DNA from: Chitinophagales bacterium
GTDB lineage: Bacteria > Bacteroidota > Bacteroidia > Chitinophagales > Chitinophagaceae
DNA: 56,703 nt
Assembly (NCBI GenBank): GCA_015655015.1
Contig: JAATFV010000004.1
Coordinates: 1 to 56,703, forward strand
Reading direction: 5' to 3'
The notes under the pieces were generated by a model. That model searched no databases. It was not told where the DNA came from and saw only the letters and a list, made by a program, of their open reading frames with translations. The position numbers were made by a program, and so were the translations under genes. Positions within the stretch are counted from its first letter, which is position 1. Each line of letters starts with the position of its first letter. This document shows positions 16,700 to 26,476 of this stretch, piece by piece.

Positions 16700-17863
16700 A
16701 TGAAAATTATATTAATGGCCATGGTAACGACGCTGGCATCCGTTACCGGGTTCGCACAGGGCAATGGGTTTACGGTAAAAGGACGGCTGGCCGATTGCGG
16801 CGATGGTAAGATGATGATCATGTACCGGGATCCCAGGACCAATGACCAGATCGTCAGAGACAGTACGGATTACCGGGATGGTTCATTTACCTATAATGCA
16901 GTGATCCCGGACAATGAGCCGGTATTGCTGGTGTTCAACAGGTTTCAGCAGGGAGCCGCAGTGCAGGCGCCCCCATTGCGTATGTTTGTAAAAAACGGCG
17001 ATGCCATCACTGTTACGGGGTCTTGTGATAATTTCGAATTCGCGGATGTAAAGGGCAACGTCTACAACGACCAGTTCAATGAATTTAAGGCGCTGATCAA
17101 AGATGACAGAACAGCCATGATTCATAGTATGCAGGAATTGCGGCTGAGCCAGGATCCCACACAGGGGAGAGAGCAGCTGCAAAGTATGGCCAACGTCCTG
17201 AATGAGAAGGAACTTGCTTTTGCCAAACAACACCCCGGTTATATGGTATCGGCCATGCTGCTCGCAATTGAGCTGAACACGGCTCCACAGGAAGCCGCGG
17301 AGATCTATGCCGGTTTCACTCCCGGGGTAAAGCAGGGCCAGTATGGCAGGATGTTGCAAAAGAAGTTGGAGGATAATAAAAAGTTCGGCGAAGGAGCCAT
17401 TGCTGCCACTTTTGTCAAGAAAGATATGGCCGGCAAGGATGTAAATCTTGCCGCCTATAAAGGCAAGTACGTATTGTTGGATTTCTGGGGTTCCTGGTGT
17501 GGTCCCTGCCGTGCCGGCAATCCGCACCTGAAGGAACTGTATGCCAAATATAAAGGCAAAGGTCTGGAGATTATCGGCATTGCCAATGAGAATGGTTCCA
17601 CCCTGGCAGAAAGTAAGGCTTCGTGGAAAAAGGCGGTAAAGGAAGACGGGCTTCCCTGGATACAGGTGCTGAACAACGAAGACGTGGAAAAAGCGGATGT
17701 GCGGGAGATGTTCAATGTCAACGCTTTCCCGACCAAGATACTGCTCGGTCCGGATGGTAAAATTATCGGACGTTATACCGGGACTGCATTAGGCGCCGGT
17801 CAAAAGGATGATCTCACTGAAAAGTTAAAAGAGATTTTAGGTACAATGGAAAAAGCTTCGTGA
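16700..17863 (+). CDS. TlpA-like thioredoxin with DUF4369 (second of tandem pair)
   Basis: 387 aa from the ATG at 16700. The same frame opens earlier at 16511 inside the previous gene, but MKIILMAMVTTLASVTGFAQ is a clear signal peptide cleaved by signal peptidase I. DUF4369 domain (about 24-180), thioredoxin domain (about 235-370) with FWGSWCGPCRAGNPHLKELY and cis-Pro loop NAFPTKILLGPDGKI. It resembles the preceding gene along its length, so the pair arose by tandem duplication, but this copy has no lipobox and no Ser-rich tail. One would be membrane-anchored and the other soluble in the periplasm. It is the last gene of the locus 1 operon, ended by the hairpin at 17910. Confidence 0.92.
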   Translation: MKIILMAMVTTLASVTGFAQGNGFTVKGRLADCGDGKMMIMYRDPRTNDQIVRDSTDYRDGSFTYNAVIPDNEPVLLVFNRFQQGAAVQAPPLRMFVKNGDAITVTGSCDNFEFADVKGNVYNDQFNEFKALIKDDRTAMIHSMQELRLSQDPTQGREQLQSMANVLNEKELAFAKQHPGYMVSAMLLAIELNTAPQEAAEIYAGFTPGVKQGQYGRMLQKKLEDNKKFGEGAIAATFVKKDMAGKDVNLAAYKGKYVLLDFWGSWCGPCRAGNPHLKELYAKYKGKGLEIIGIANENGSTLAESKASWKKAVKEDGLPWIQVLNNEDVEKADVREMFNVNAFPTKILLGPDGKIIGRYTGTALGAGQKDDLTEKLKEILGTMEKAS

Positions 17864-17909
17864 ATAAATAAATGCCAACCAGGGGATAAGAGCGGAACTA
17901 GAACTTAAT

Positions 17910-17941
17910 AACAAAACCTCCTTATACAAGGAGGTTTTGTT
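17910..17941. terminator. Bidirectional terminator between convergent operons
   Basis: AACAAAACCTCCTT (17910-17923) and AAGGAGGTTTTGTT (17928-17941) form a perfect 14-bp stem with a 4-nt loop; T-rich and A-rich flanks allow termination in both directions. It lies between the two convergent uptake loci. Confidence 0.9.
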
Positions 17942-18010
17942 CATTTAACCAACCACGATTTTGCCTGCAAAGGCTGGCTTATCCGTTGTAAAATTCAGCG
18001 TTACCGATCC

Positions 18011-20326
18011 TTACTTCCTTCTCCTTCTGATCAGCAATACCGTCCCTGCGATCAGCAGGAAAGCGGGAAGCATCCACATGAATACGATCTGCAGCACTTT
18101 CCCGCCTGCGTCAGTGAGCTTGAAAGTACGATCCTTCGATCTCGGGCGGTAGGAATCGATAGGGAATTCGCCATAGGTAAACCAGCCGAACAATTCGGTG
18201 TTGAACTGGAAATTATCCGTCCGGCCCATATTTCTCCGGCCGAGCTCCGCATTGCTCATCATATCCGCGTCGCCGCTGACCACGATGCGCTGCAACTTCC
18301 CGTTGACCTTCCGGCTGAGCGCAATTACCGTAGGGAAGGCCCCCCTTTTATCTCCCAGCGAAGCGTCGTAGGAAAGTTTCGCTGAATCCAGCACAAAATT
18401 AGCCACCCTGTTCCAGCTGTTGGCGCTGTCGGTGAGCAATAAAGGAACGACATTGAAGCCCGCGCTGTCACTGTATTGGATACCGCTGGTTCCGGGCATC
18501 GTTATCTTCGTGCTGTCCATATAGGATCCCTCCAGTGTCGGGGACCATTTTGCCGCCTCTTTTGTCAGATAGGTGAGCGCGATATCCTGTGAATAAAAAC
18601 TGCTCTTTTGAATGATCTCTCCGTCCATCAGCCGGACCCCGATGGTGGCCAATAAAGGATTCAGCATGTTTTGTTTGCCAGGTTTTCCAAGGATCAGGAG
18701 GTTGCCTCCGGAGGCAATATATTTTTCAATAGCAGCAAGTGTAGTCTGCCCAAGGGGTTTCCGGGGGTCTGCGATCACCAGTGCCGAGATATCGGAAGGT
18801 ACTCCATGGATACTGTCGACGGATACGGACTGCATATCGAAACCCTGGTTGATGAGGGAATAGCGGAACGGCCTGCGGTTGATCAGTACACTGTAGGCAT
18901 CATCGCCCGGACTTTCAATGTTCCTTTCAAAGTCTCCTTCCAGGAAGCCTATTTTAGGGGGCGTGGCAATCAGCCGTTTTAGCGCGGCGGAGACTTCGGT
19001 CTCGCTGGGCCATACCATCATGTCGTCGAACAATCGAAGGAAGGTAGTTCTTCCTTTATATTTCAATTGCATGACATAATGGTTGTTCTCCGGAAAAAGG
19101 TTCAGCTGTTTATGAATTTCGGAAGGGGGTAAAAAGCTGTCGGGATCTTCCTTTGTCGCCTTGGCTTTGAACTCTGTTATTTCCCGGAGGCTTTTCCCCT
19201 TGTTGTTGTATTTATGCAGGGATTGGTCGTCGGGGACGTCATCATAATAATAAACATATTTCAGCCGGATATCTTTCTTAAACCGGATATATTTTTCCCA
19301 CCTGTCCAGGTCGGCATTCCGCTTGTCGGGAGCTCCCAGGTAATAGCGGCGTGTGTCGAGAAAATTAATGTAGGAGGTCACTTCCAGGGGACTGTCCAGC
19401 TGCCCGATAAGATGTTGCGCCCCTTCTGTTATCGTATTGATCTTCGTGGCGGTGGTGTCCCAATAACCTATATACCCGGGTCTCGAGGTAAGATAACCCA
19501 GGAGCAAGACGACCAGAAATGTCGCCCCGTATTTTCCGAATTTTATATACCAGGGCCTGGTCTCTCTTCCGGACTGCAGTTTCATCATGCTAAAGGAGAG
19601 GAACATTCCGGTAATGAGCAAAAAGTAAAAGATGTCTTTCGTAGTAAGGAGTCCGCCGATCAGCTTGCCGGCACGGCCAGAGATGGAAAGGAAATAGGTG
19701 AGATCCCGGACAAGGTCGATACCCTGCCATAGGGTGCCTACATAATTCAGTACTGCAAATACGACGAAAGTGCTCAGGGCTGCCACCACCTGGTAGGTGG
19801 TGAGACAGGACATAAAGAGGCCTATGGCTGAATAGGTGCACAGCAGCAGGAATATGCCCAGCAGACCGGAGAAGAACAGCATGATGTCCATCTGGGGGAT
19901 AAAGCAAAAGCCTGCCAGGCCGAACAGCAGCAGCACCGCTATCAGCACCAGGCTGTAGCCCACCATGGCCAGGAACTTCCCTAATACTATCTGCCGTACT
20001 TTGACGGGGGAGGAGTAGAGCAGGCTGATCGTGCCGCTGCTCATTTCCCGGCTGATCAGGCCCATGGTCAGCAAAGGCAGGTACAGGTACAGGCTTTTCA
20101 GCAGGGCAGGGAAGATGCTGGTATCCCATCCGCTGTAAATTTGATTCGTCAGGAAACCGAAAATATTGTCTTTTCCAGAAAGGGCCTTGTTCTGGAGCAG
20201 GCCGTCGATGGTGTGAGAGAAATTCAGGGCTTCCTGAAAAACAAATACGATCAGCAGGAACCAGGCGATAGGGGAATAAAACAGGTTGCTAAGCTCCAGC
20301 TTCGCTATTTTGAGTGTCTTTTTCAT
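18011..20326 (-). CDS. Fused GldF-GldG-type ABC permease/auxiliary protein
   Basis: 771 aa. The N-terminal half (about 1-250) is an ABC-2 type permease with six hydrophobic helices and GLISREMSSGTISLLYSSPV, typical of GldF. A membrane segment then leads into a periplasmic GldG-like region (about 285-740), with LVIADPRKPLGQTTLAAIEK and GGNLLILGKPGKQ. A final helix ends in LLIRRRRK. In gliding bacteria GldF and GldG are usually separate proteins of an ABC complex with GldA; here they form one chain. It starts 23 bp after the GldA-like ATPase and closes the sigma-FecR-SusC-SusD operon. That context suggests export or envelope work linked to uptake rather than motility, which is inference. A paralogue fragment is at 1-1434. 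Confidence 0.9.
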   Translation of the reverse strand: MKKTLKIAKLELSNLFYSPIAWFLLIVFVFQEALNFSHTIDGLLQNKALSGKDNIFGFLTNQIYSGWDTSIFPALLKSLYLYLPLLTMGLISREMSSGTISLLYSSPVKVRQIVLGKFLAMVGYSLVLIAVLLLFGLAGFCFIPQMDIMLFFSGLLGIFLLLCTYSAIGLFMSCLTTYQVVAALSTFVVFAVLNYVGTLWQGIDLVRDLTYFLSISGRAGKLIGGLLTTKDIFYFLLITGMFLSFSMMKLQSGRETRPWYIKFGKYGATFLVVLLLGYLTSRPGYIGYWDTTATKINTITEGAQHLIGQLDSPLEVTSYINFLDTRRYYLGAPDKRNADLDRWEKYIRFKKDIRLKYVYYYDDVPDDQSLHKYNNKGKSLREITEFKAKATKEDPDSFLPPSEIHKQLNLFPENNHYVMQLKYKGRTTFLRLFDDMMVWPSETEVSAALKRLIATPPKIGFLEGDFERNIESPGDDAYSVLINRRPFRYSLINQGFDMQSVSVDSIHGVPSDISALVIADPRKPLGQTTLAAIEKYIASGGNLLILGKPGKQNMLNPLLATIGVRLMDGEIIQKSSFYSQDIALTYLTKEAAKWSPTLEGSYMDSTKITMPGTSGIQYSDSAGFNVVPLLLTDSANSWNRVANFVLDSAKLSYDASLGDKRGAFPTVIALSRKVNGKLQRIVVSGDADMMSNAELGRRNMGRTDNFQFNTELFGWFTYGEFPIDSYRPRSKDRTFKLTDAGGKVLQIVFMWMLPAFLLIAGTVLLIRRRRK

Positions 20327-20349
20327 TTTAAATATAACTTAGAATCGTT

Positions 20350-21300
20350 TTAAGGGTTGGTGGCCTGTCTGGCATTGCCTTTCCCGGATAGTTCCGCGAA
20401 CACTTCATCCAGAGAGCTCTTTTCGGGATAAGCTTCCCGGACCTGCCATTTGTTCAATACGGCGGTTTCTATAACCTGTTCCGGAACTTCCTGTGTGCCG
20501 TTGAAATAGACCCGCAGGCGATGGGACGTCAGGAAATCCACTTTTGTTACGCCAGGCAGCCGGAGGAGGGCCTCTTCGGCAGGTGGGTTGCCCAGCACAA
20601 GCAGCATGCTATGCGGGGTGACATAATTGTTGAATGCCTCCATCGTATCGGAAAAGACGATCTTTCCCGAATCGATCATTTTGATCTCCTTACACAGCAC
20701 CTGCACTTCCGATAAAATATGCGTGGAGAAGATGACCGACCTTTCTTCTGCTATTTCTTTGATAAGCGACCTTACTTCGATGATCTGGTTGGGGTCAAGA
20801 CCATTGGTCGGCTCGTCGAGCACGACTAACTTAGGTTTATGAATAATAGCCTGGGCAATGCCTACGCGCTGGCGGTAGCCGCCCGAAAGATTTCTGATCA
20901 ATCGTTTGCTGAAATGGGTGATGCCGCAGCGCTGCTTGGCTTCTTCCATAAAGGGCCGGATATCATTTTCAGCAACGGAACGCATATGCGCCGTGAACTC
21001 AAGGTATTCGTCTACGGTAAGATCGCTGTAGAGCGGGGGATTTTGCGCCAGAAAGCCTATCTGCTTTTTGGCCTCTTCCGGGTGCTGCTGCATGTCGATG
21101 CCGCCGATTTCCACGGTACCTTTCGTTTGATTGATAACTCCGCAAAGAATATTCATGGTGGTAGATTTGCCGGCTCCATTGGAGCCGAGCAAACCTACTA
21201 TACCAGTTCTATGAATTTCCATGTTAATATCTCTTATTGCCCAGTTGGTCCCGCTGTACCGGTGGGATAAGTGACTGATCTTTACAATTGGTTCGTCCAT
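20350..21300 (-). CDS. GldA-like ABC transporter ATP-binding protein
   Basis: 316 aa. Walker A GLLGSNGAGKST (about 33-44), signature LSGGYRQRVGIAQ (about 140-152), Walker B LVVLDEPTNGLDP (about 160-172) and a switch His in IFSTHILSE. The C-terminal extension (about 215-300) has the DUF4162-like region of ABC-2 exporters. Role: cytosolic ATPase for the fused GldFG permease next to it. It starts 24 bp after the SusD stop, so it is cotranscribed with the uptake genes. The name GldA reflects similarity and context; a role in gliding is not shown. Confidence 0.93.
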   Translation of the reverse strand: MDEPIVKISHLSHRYSGTNWAIRDINMEIHRTGIVGLLGSNGAGKSTTMNILCGVINQTKGTVEIGGIDMQQHPEEAKKQIGFLAQNPPLYSDLTVDEYLEFTAHMRSVAENDIRPFMEEAKQRCGITHFSKRLIRNLSGGYRQRVGIAQAIIHKPKLVVLDEPTNGLDPNQIIEVRSLIKEIAEERSVIFSTHILSEVQVLCKEIKMIDSGKIVFSDTMEAFNNYVTPHSMLLVLGNPPAEEALLRLPGVTKVDFLTSHRLRVYFNGTQEVPEQVIETAVLNKWQVREAYPEKSSLDEVFAELSGKGNARQATNP

Positions 21301-21324
21301 TGTTATCGGTATAAATGTGTTTTC

Positions 21325-22722
21325 TTAATATCCGGGGTTTTGTGTCAGGTAAGGATCGTTCTGCATTTCCTGTGAGGGTATGGGCAAAGTGGCATCGGTA
21401 GGCAGCCATCCCGGTTTGATAGCTCCCAGCACGGCGTCGATACGGCCGGTCCGCCGGAGGTCGAACCAGCGGTGTCCCCACTCGCAGAACAACTCTATCT
21501 GTCTTTCATGCAAAATGGCGCTGAGTATTTCATCGGGGGTGGAAGCGGTGCTGTTGCCCAGGCCGGCCCTGCTGCGGATCTTATTCAAATCGGCCAGGGC
21601 GCTGTCCGCCTTATTCTGCCGGGCCAGGGCCTCTGCCCGGATCAGGTACTGTTCCGCCAGGCGGAAGAACATATAACTTTCTACCGGTGTCGCGCTATAG
21701 GTCCTGTTCTTATACTTAAAAGGATAATTATAGATCTTTCCTGCGGCCGTGCTGGTCCCTATCCAGGCTGTTTTCCGCTGATCGCCCGTTTCGAAGCTGT
21801 CCACCAGGAAGGACGTCATCGGGTAGGTAGGCGCCGAAGTATTGCTATAGGGGATAAAAAATTCACCATCCGTCGTCTGAAAGCTGGTGCCTACGGCCGG
21901 CAGCTGCCAGATGGCTTCATTGCTGCCCTGCAGGAAAACGCCGCTCAGTGCCGTCAGGCCGTAATTGCCGGAGCTGATGACTTCGCTTGCCATAACATCG
22001 GCGTTGGCGTACTGGCCCAGATACAGATAAACGCGGGCCAGCAGGGCATCGGCGGTATACAGGTTGGGACGGGCCCTTCCTGCGGAAGGATAGGTCGCTT
22101 TCAATACTTTTCGCGCGTCTGTAAGATCTGAAAGGATAAAGGCATAAACGGAATCTACGGATGAACGGGCGAGATCCGTATTGGTTTTATAATCGGTCCC
22201 ATTGACGATCGGTACGGCGCCGTATAAATTGACGAGGTAGAAGTAATGCATTGCCCTTACCATCTTGAGCTCGCCGATGAGGGCCTGTTTCAGCGCGTCG
22301 CTGATCGCGGTCGTGGAAGTGATGCCTTCCAGGCAGGAATTGATATAATATAAATTCGTGTATCCCGATGTCCAGAACCCGGAGGCCGTACCATCGGTTG
22401 CTATGTAGGTGTTGGTTTGAAAGGTATTGCCGCTGTAGGCATAGGTCATTTCACCCGCGGCGAGCCCCATGGATTGCGCGATATTACCGCTGAAAAGATT
22501 CGAACCGCCGGCTACCTTGAAATTCAAATATACGCCGGCTATTGCGCTGATGATATCGGAACTGTCGCTGAATACGGCGGCTTGCGGAATCTGATTGATG
22601 GGATTAGGGGGGATCTCGATCAGTTTCTTGCAGGAACCTGTAATCAAGCTCAATAGAAGAATAGGTATAACCCAACGGTTACCCATGGAATGATTATAGC
22701 GTGTTGTCATCTTTTTTTTCAT
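21325..22722 (-). CDS. SusD/RagB lipoprotein (locus 2)
   Basis: 465 aa. Lipobox LITGSC near residue 31 after a longer basic N-terminus (MKKKMTTRYNHS). The SusD core includes ALKQALIGELKMVRAMHYFYLVN and the C-terminal domain with RLAEQYLIRAEALARQNK, ILHERQIELFCEWGHRWFDLRRTG and the SQEMQNDPYLTQNPGY end that is usual for this family. It begins 9 bp after SusC. Role: surface ligand-binding partner of the SusC at 22732-26244. Ligand unknown. Confidence 0.95.
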   Translation of the reverse strand: MKKKMTTRYNHSMGNRWVIPILLLSLITGSCKKLIEIPPNPINQIPQAAVFSDSSDIISAIAGVYLNFKVAGGSNLFSGNIAQSMGLAAGEMTYAYSGNTFQTNTYIATDGTASGFWTSGYTNLYYINSCLEGITSTTAISDALKQALIGELKMVRAMHYFYLVNLYGAVPIVNGTDYKTNTDLARSSVDSVYAFILSDLTDARKVLKATYPSAGRARPNLYTADALLARVYLYLGQYANADVMASEVISSGNYGLTALSGVFLQGSNEAIWQLPAVGTSFQTTDGEFFIPYSNTSAPTYPMTSFLVDSFETGDQRKTAWIGTSTAAGKIYNYPFKYKNRTYSATPVESYMFFRLAEQYLIRAEALARQNKADSALADLNKIRSRAGLGNSTASTPDEILSAILHERQIELFCEWGHRWFDLRRTGRIDAVLGAIKPGWLPTDATLPIPSQEMQNDPYLTQNPGY

Positions 22723-22731
22723 TTTTACGAT

Positions 22732-25700
22732 TTAGAAACTGAAGTTGAGGCCGCCTGACAGGATCCTTTGCGTAGGTATCCCATACAGCTGTCCGGGCAA
22801 TTCCGGATCTCCGTACTTATAGTTGGTGAACGTCAGCACATTCTGCGCGTTCAGGAATACGTTGAAATTGGTCATGTGCATTGCCTTTACCCATTTGGCC
22901 TGCAGCTGGTAGGAAACGGATACGTTCTTGAGGCGCAGGTAAGTATTGTTGCTGAAGGCTCCGGAGGAATTGGAAAAGTATGATGCCGCGCGCTGGGCCT
23001 GGGAAGCCAGCGGTGAAGCACTGGGCGAATAGGCGCCAGAGGTCGGCCTTTGAAGCACGGCTCCTTTATCATCCGGATTCAACCAGACCTTGCCGAGAAT
23101 AAAGGTCGGCATATTATAATTGTATCCGGGTCCGCCGATGCTATTATAGAGGGCCGCGAGATAATTCTGCGTATAGGATTTCTTAAACTCGAAAAAGAGG
23201 GAAAGAGACAGCCCTTTATAAGTGAAGGTATTACCCAGCCCGCCATAAAAATCAGGCTCGCCGGAAGCAACAGGCACGTTGTCTCCGCCTTTGATGACCG
23301 GTGAATAGTTCATGCCGGCGGACGTTATCGTCTTGCCGTCTCCCTTATAAAACTGGAACAGGCCGGTGGTATCATTGATGCCTGCATATTTGAATCGATA
23401 TACCACACTGGTCGACTTGCCAATCTGATAGGTACCGGAATAAGGAGAGCTCTCCAGGCCGGGGAAGGAAAGCAGCTTGTTCCGGTTGTAGGAGATATTG
23501 AACGTGCTGGTCCAGCTAAAGTCCTTGTGCTGTATGTTTTTTGTGCTCAGGGTGATCTCAAGTCCCCTGTCCTGCACCTTCGCATTCATGTTCTCCACCA
23601 CGGAACTGAATCCTGTCAGATACGACAAGGGATAGCTGGTCAGCTGGTTGCCCGTCCGGTTCTGGTACCAGGTGGTATTGAGCAAAATGCGATCCTTGAA
23701 CAAGCCGATATCGATGGACAAATTCAGGGAATGTTTGGACGACCAGGTATAATCGGGATTATACAGGTTCTTGGGGATCAGCGGAACCGACCCCTGGAAT
23801 TGTGTGGGATTGGAATTATAGATACTATAAAACGGCTGGTACATGTACGCCGCGACTCCATCCGTACCGTTGGTGCCGTAATCTCCGGACAGCTTGCCGA
23901 AGCTGATGAACGGCAAGGCCTTTTTGAATCCCGATTCTTCGGAGAAGATCCATCCTAAACCCACGGAACCGAAGCTGCCGAATTGACGGTTGGGACCGAA
24001 GTTGCTGGAACCGTCCCTTCTGCCGGTGAGATTGACGATGTATTTGCTGTCATAGATGTAATTAAACCTTGCAAAGCCACCTACATATTTGTAAATGCTG
24101 TTATTGTCCAGGTTGGTTTTTGTCTGGGCTCCCTGGATGGAATTCAACAGCGCATCATCCGGGTAGTTGTATCCGTTCTGCTGGTTGCTGTAACCGAAGG
24201 TTTTCTTGTAGGTGCCTCCGATGAGAGCGGTGAGAACGCCTTTCCCGAAATATTTCCTGTAATTGAGCTGCGGCTCGATATCGATTGTCTGGCTGACGCC
24301 CTGGGAGAAGTTGGCCGAGGCGGATGGCGACATCGAGGGGTTCTGGGCGTTTTTGGGAGTAGCGCCGTATTCCTTGTTGTCCCCCCTGCTATATCCGGCG
24401 AGAACGCCCAGTTTCAAGCCGGATATGATTTCATAATCCATTTTGATATTGCTGTTCAGGCTGAAAGTCGTCATGCTGTAAGGCGCCCTGGTAGAGGCGA
24501 ACATATTATTCAGCGTAACGCCATTATAATTCCATACCAGGTCTCCGGAAGGGGTGAACATATCGGGATAGTCGGGAGGCAGGGCCATGGCCTGGGCAAT
24601 AGAGGCGGAGGAGGAAGAATTGTTCTTGTCATACCCGAAATCGGTGCCAAAATCCAGGGTGAATTTGCGGTTATCGGAGGAATGATGCGCGCCACTATGG
24701 AAGGTAAGCCGGTCATCGGAAAAATCCCCGGGGATATTATATGCCGATCGCGTATAACCTGCTGAAAGAATATACGAGTCGCTGGCCTTTCCGCCCGACA
24801 GGCTCAGGTGGACATCTGTGTTCATCGGGTTTTGGTTGAAGAACTTCTTAGCCCAGTTGGTGTATTTGGTCGTATCGTAATTCAGCAGGTCCTGGAGGGT
24901 TGATGCGGCGTTGGGGTCTGAAAGGGAAATACCGTCGAGCTGCAGCGCCTCGTGTCTCAATTGAAGGTACTGCTGCGTGTTCAGCATCTGCAGGTTATCC
25001 GTTGGGGAATTGGGGCCGGTATTGACATTGACATTGAATTGCGTCTTTCCCGAATGGCCTCTTTTTGTCGTGATGATCATTACCCCATTGGCGCCCTGGG
25101 AGCCGTAAATGGAAGTAGCGTCTGCGTCTTTCAGTACGCTGATGCTTTCAATATCCGCCGGATTGAGATAGTTCAGCGGGCTAAGTCCATTGCCGGCAAT
25201 AAAGCTATTCAGCAGCTGTACCTGGTTGTTGTTTTGGGAAGACGTGGGAATGCCGTCGACGATGATCAGCGGCTGATTATAGAGCAGGGAGGTAGAAGTC
25301 GTCGTCGAGCTCGATGCCGAATTGGCCAGCGTGTTTTGGCCCCGGACCTGCAGGTGTACCGTCGCTCCCGGGATACCTCCGCCCGTCGGCGTCACCAGCA
25401 ATCCCGGGACGCGCCCCTGTAAAGCCAGCGCCACGTTGGACACCGGCTGTTTCGCAATATCTTCCGCCGTAACGGTAGATACGCTTCCTACCGCGAATCT
25501 TCTGCTTTGGGTGCCATAGGCGATAATCTGTACCTGGTCGATCTCATCATTGGTCTGTTGCAAGGTCACCGGGAAGTAGGTGCGCTGGCCTATTTTAAAG
25601 GTCTGGGGCTGGTAGCCCAGGTAGCTGATCACTATTTCGTCGTCGGCATTCAATCCTTTTACGGTGAAATTGCCCCTGGCGTCGGTGACGGTGCCTCCTT

Positions 25701-26244
25701 TTCCCTTTATCGTAATGGAGGCATGAACAAGGGGATCGCCGTTCTTATCGGAGACGTGGCCGTTGATCTCGACAGGTGGAAGCGGCTGTTGTGGGGCTGG
25801 GGCAGGTGCCGCCGGCGGCGCGCTCCTCTTCTCATAGATGAATATCGTGGTATTTTCTATGTTGAATCCGAAGGGTTGGCCGTCGAGCACGGTCTGCAGG
25901 AAGCCGGCCAGGGGCATGTTCGTGGCCTGGATGTCCACCGGCTTTGCTTTTTTCAGCCGGCCGGCATTGTAGACGACGGCATACCCCGTTTGCCGCTTGA
26001 TTTCCTTAAACACCTTGGGCAATGAGATATCATTGCCACTGTAGGTGATGGTCTGGGCATGGCTCCCGGCGGAGACCTGCAGGCAGACAGCGAGGATGAA
26101 AAAAGTGGTTAACTTCATTACATTCAGAGTTTTGGTTACGAACTCGCGGAAGAAAAGTCCGGCATCCGGGGCAGACCCCATAGAACGGGGCTTTAGCGGA
26201 TCGGAAATTCCTGCCGACTTCTGGTTACAAAAAGCCTTTTGCAT
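22732..26244 (-). CDS. SusC/RagA TonB-linked outer membrane protein (locus 2)
   Basis: 1170 aa. Starts MQKAFCN, as does the locus 1 SusC (MQK). Signal helix about 43-62 (LTTFFILAVCLQVSAGSHA). STN domain (about 65-120, YSGNDISLPKVFKEIKRQTG), carboxypeptidase-regulatory-like domain (about 148-225, INGHVSDKNGDPLVHASI), plug (about 230-370, with ISVLKDADATSIYGSQGANG), then the barrel, ending in GGLNFSF. Role: TonB-dependent importer that also signals through FecR. The 232 bp between it and the FecR gene hold no other gene. No carbohydrate-active enzymes flank it, so the ligand cannot be guessed from context. Confidence 0.96.
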   Translation of the reverse strand: MQKAFCNQKSAGISDPLKPRSMGSAPDAGLFFREFVTKTLNVMKLTTFFILAVCLQVSAGSHAQTITYSGNDISLPKVFKEIKRQTGYAVVYNAGRLKKAKPVDIQATNMPLAGFLQTVLDGQPFGFNIENTTIFIYEKRSAPPAAPAPAPQQPLPPVEINGHVSDKNGDPLVHASITIKGKGGTVTDARGNFTVKGLNADDEIVISYLGYQPQTFKIGQRTYFPVTLQQTNDEIDQVQIIAYGTQSRRFAVGSVSTVTAEDIAKQPVSNVALALQGRVPGLLVTPTGGGIPGATVHLQVRGQNTLANSASSSTTTSTSLLYNQPLIIVDGIPTSSQNNNQVQLLNSFIAGNGLSPLNYLNPADIESISVLKDADATSIYGSQGANGVMIITTKRGHSGKTQFNVNVNTGPNSPTDNLQMLNTQQYLQLRHEALQLDGISLSDPNAASTLQDLLNYDTTKYTNWAKKFFNQNPMNTDVHLSLSGGKASDSYILSAGYTRSAYNIPGDFSDDRLTFHSGAHHSSDNRKFTLDFGTDFGYDKNNSSSSASIAQAMALPPDYPDMFTPSGDLVWNYNGVTLNNMFASTRAPYSMTTFSLNSNIKMDYEIISGLKLGVLAGYSRGDNKEYGATPKNAQNPSMSPSASANFSQGVSQTIDIEPQLNYRKYFGKGVLTALIGGTYKKTFGYSNQQNGYNYPDDALLNSIQGAQTKTNLDNNSIYKYVGGFARFNYIYDSKYIVNLTGRRDGSSNFGPNRQFGSFGSVGLGWIFSEESGFKKALPFISFGKLSGDYGTNGTDGVAAYMYQPFYSIYNSNPTQFQGSVPLIPKNLYNPDYTWSSKHSLNLSIDIGLFKDRILLNTTWYQNRTGNQLTSYPLSYLTGFSSVVENMNAKVQDRGLEITLSTKNIQHKDFSWTSTFNISYNRNKLLSFPGLESSPYSGTYQIGKSTSVVYRFKYAGINDTTGLFQFYKGDGKTITSAGMNYSPVIKGGDNVPVASGEPDFYGGLGNTFTYKGLSLSLFFEFKKSYTQNYLAALYNSIGGPGYNYNMPTFILGKVWLNPDDKGAVLQRPTSGAYSPSASPLASQAQRAASYFSNSSGAFSNNTYLRLKNVSVSYQLQAKWVKAMHMTNFNVFLNAQNVLTFTNYKYGDPELPGQLYGIPTQRILSGGLNFSF

Positions 26245-26476
26245 AGATTTGCAGTGTTTGGGTGAGTGAATAAGCAGTCAACGAGACTTGTTTTATTGAT
26301 AAAAATTATCCAAACGCCGGCCAGGGGTGTCTTCAGCACTTCTGGCTTTTGTTTGAATAAGGGTATAGTAATCCCACTCCGTCCCGAATCAGTTGTACGG
26401 GCAGAGAAGGGAAATGGTTCTATTTTTCCGGGGAAAGGCTTAATTTATATTACAATGGCAGGAAATGGTGGTTTTG

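Noticed and set aside
23983..24765. 260-codon plus-strand frame inside SusC of locus 2
   Set aside because: Antisense to the conserved barrel; no motif or start signal.
26245..26476. Possible gene between FecR and SusC of locus 2
   Set aside because: An 82-codon plus-strand frame (26266-26514) runs into the FecR gene antisense and has no motif; treated as intergenic.
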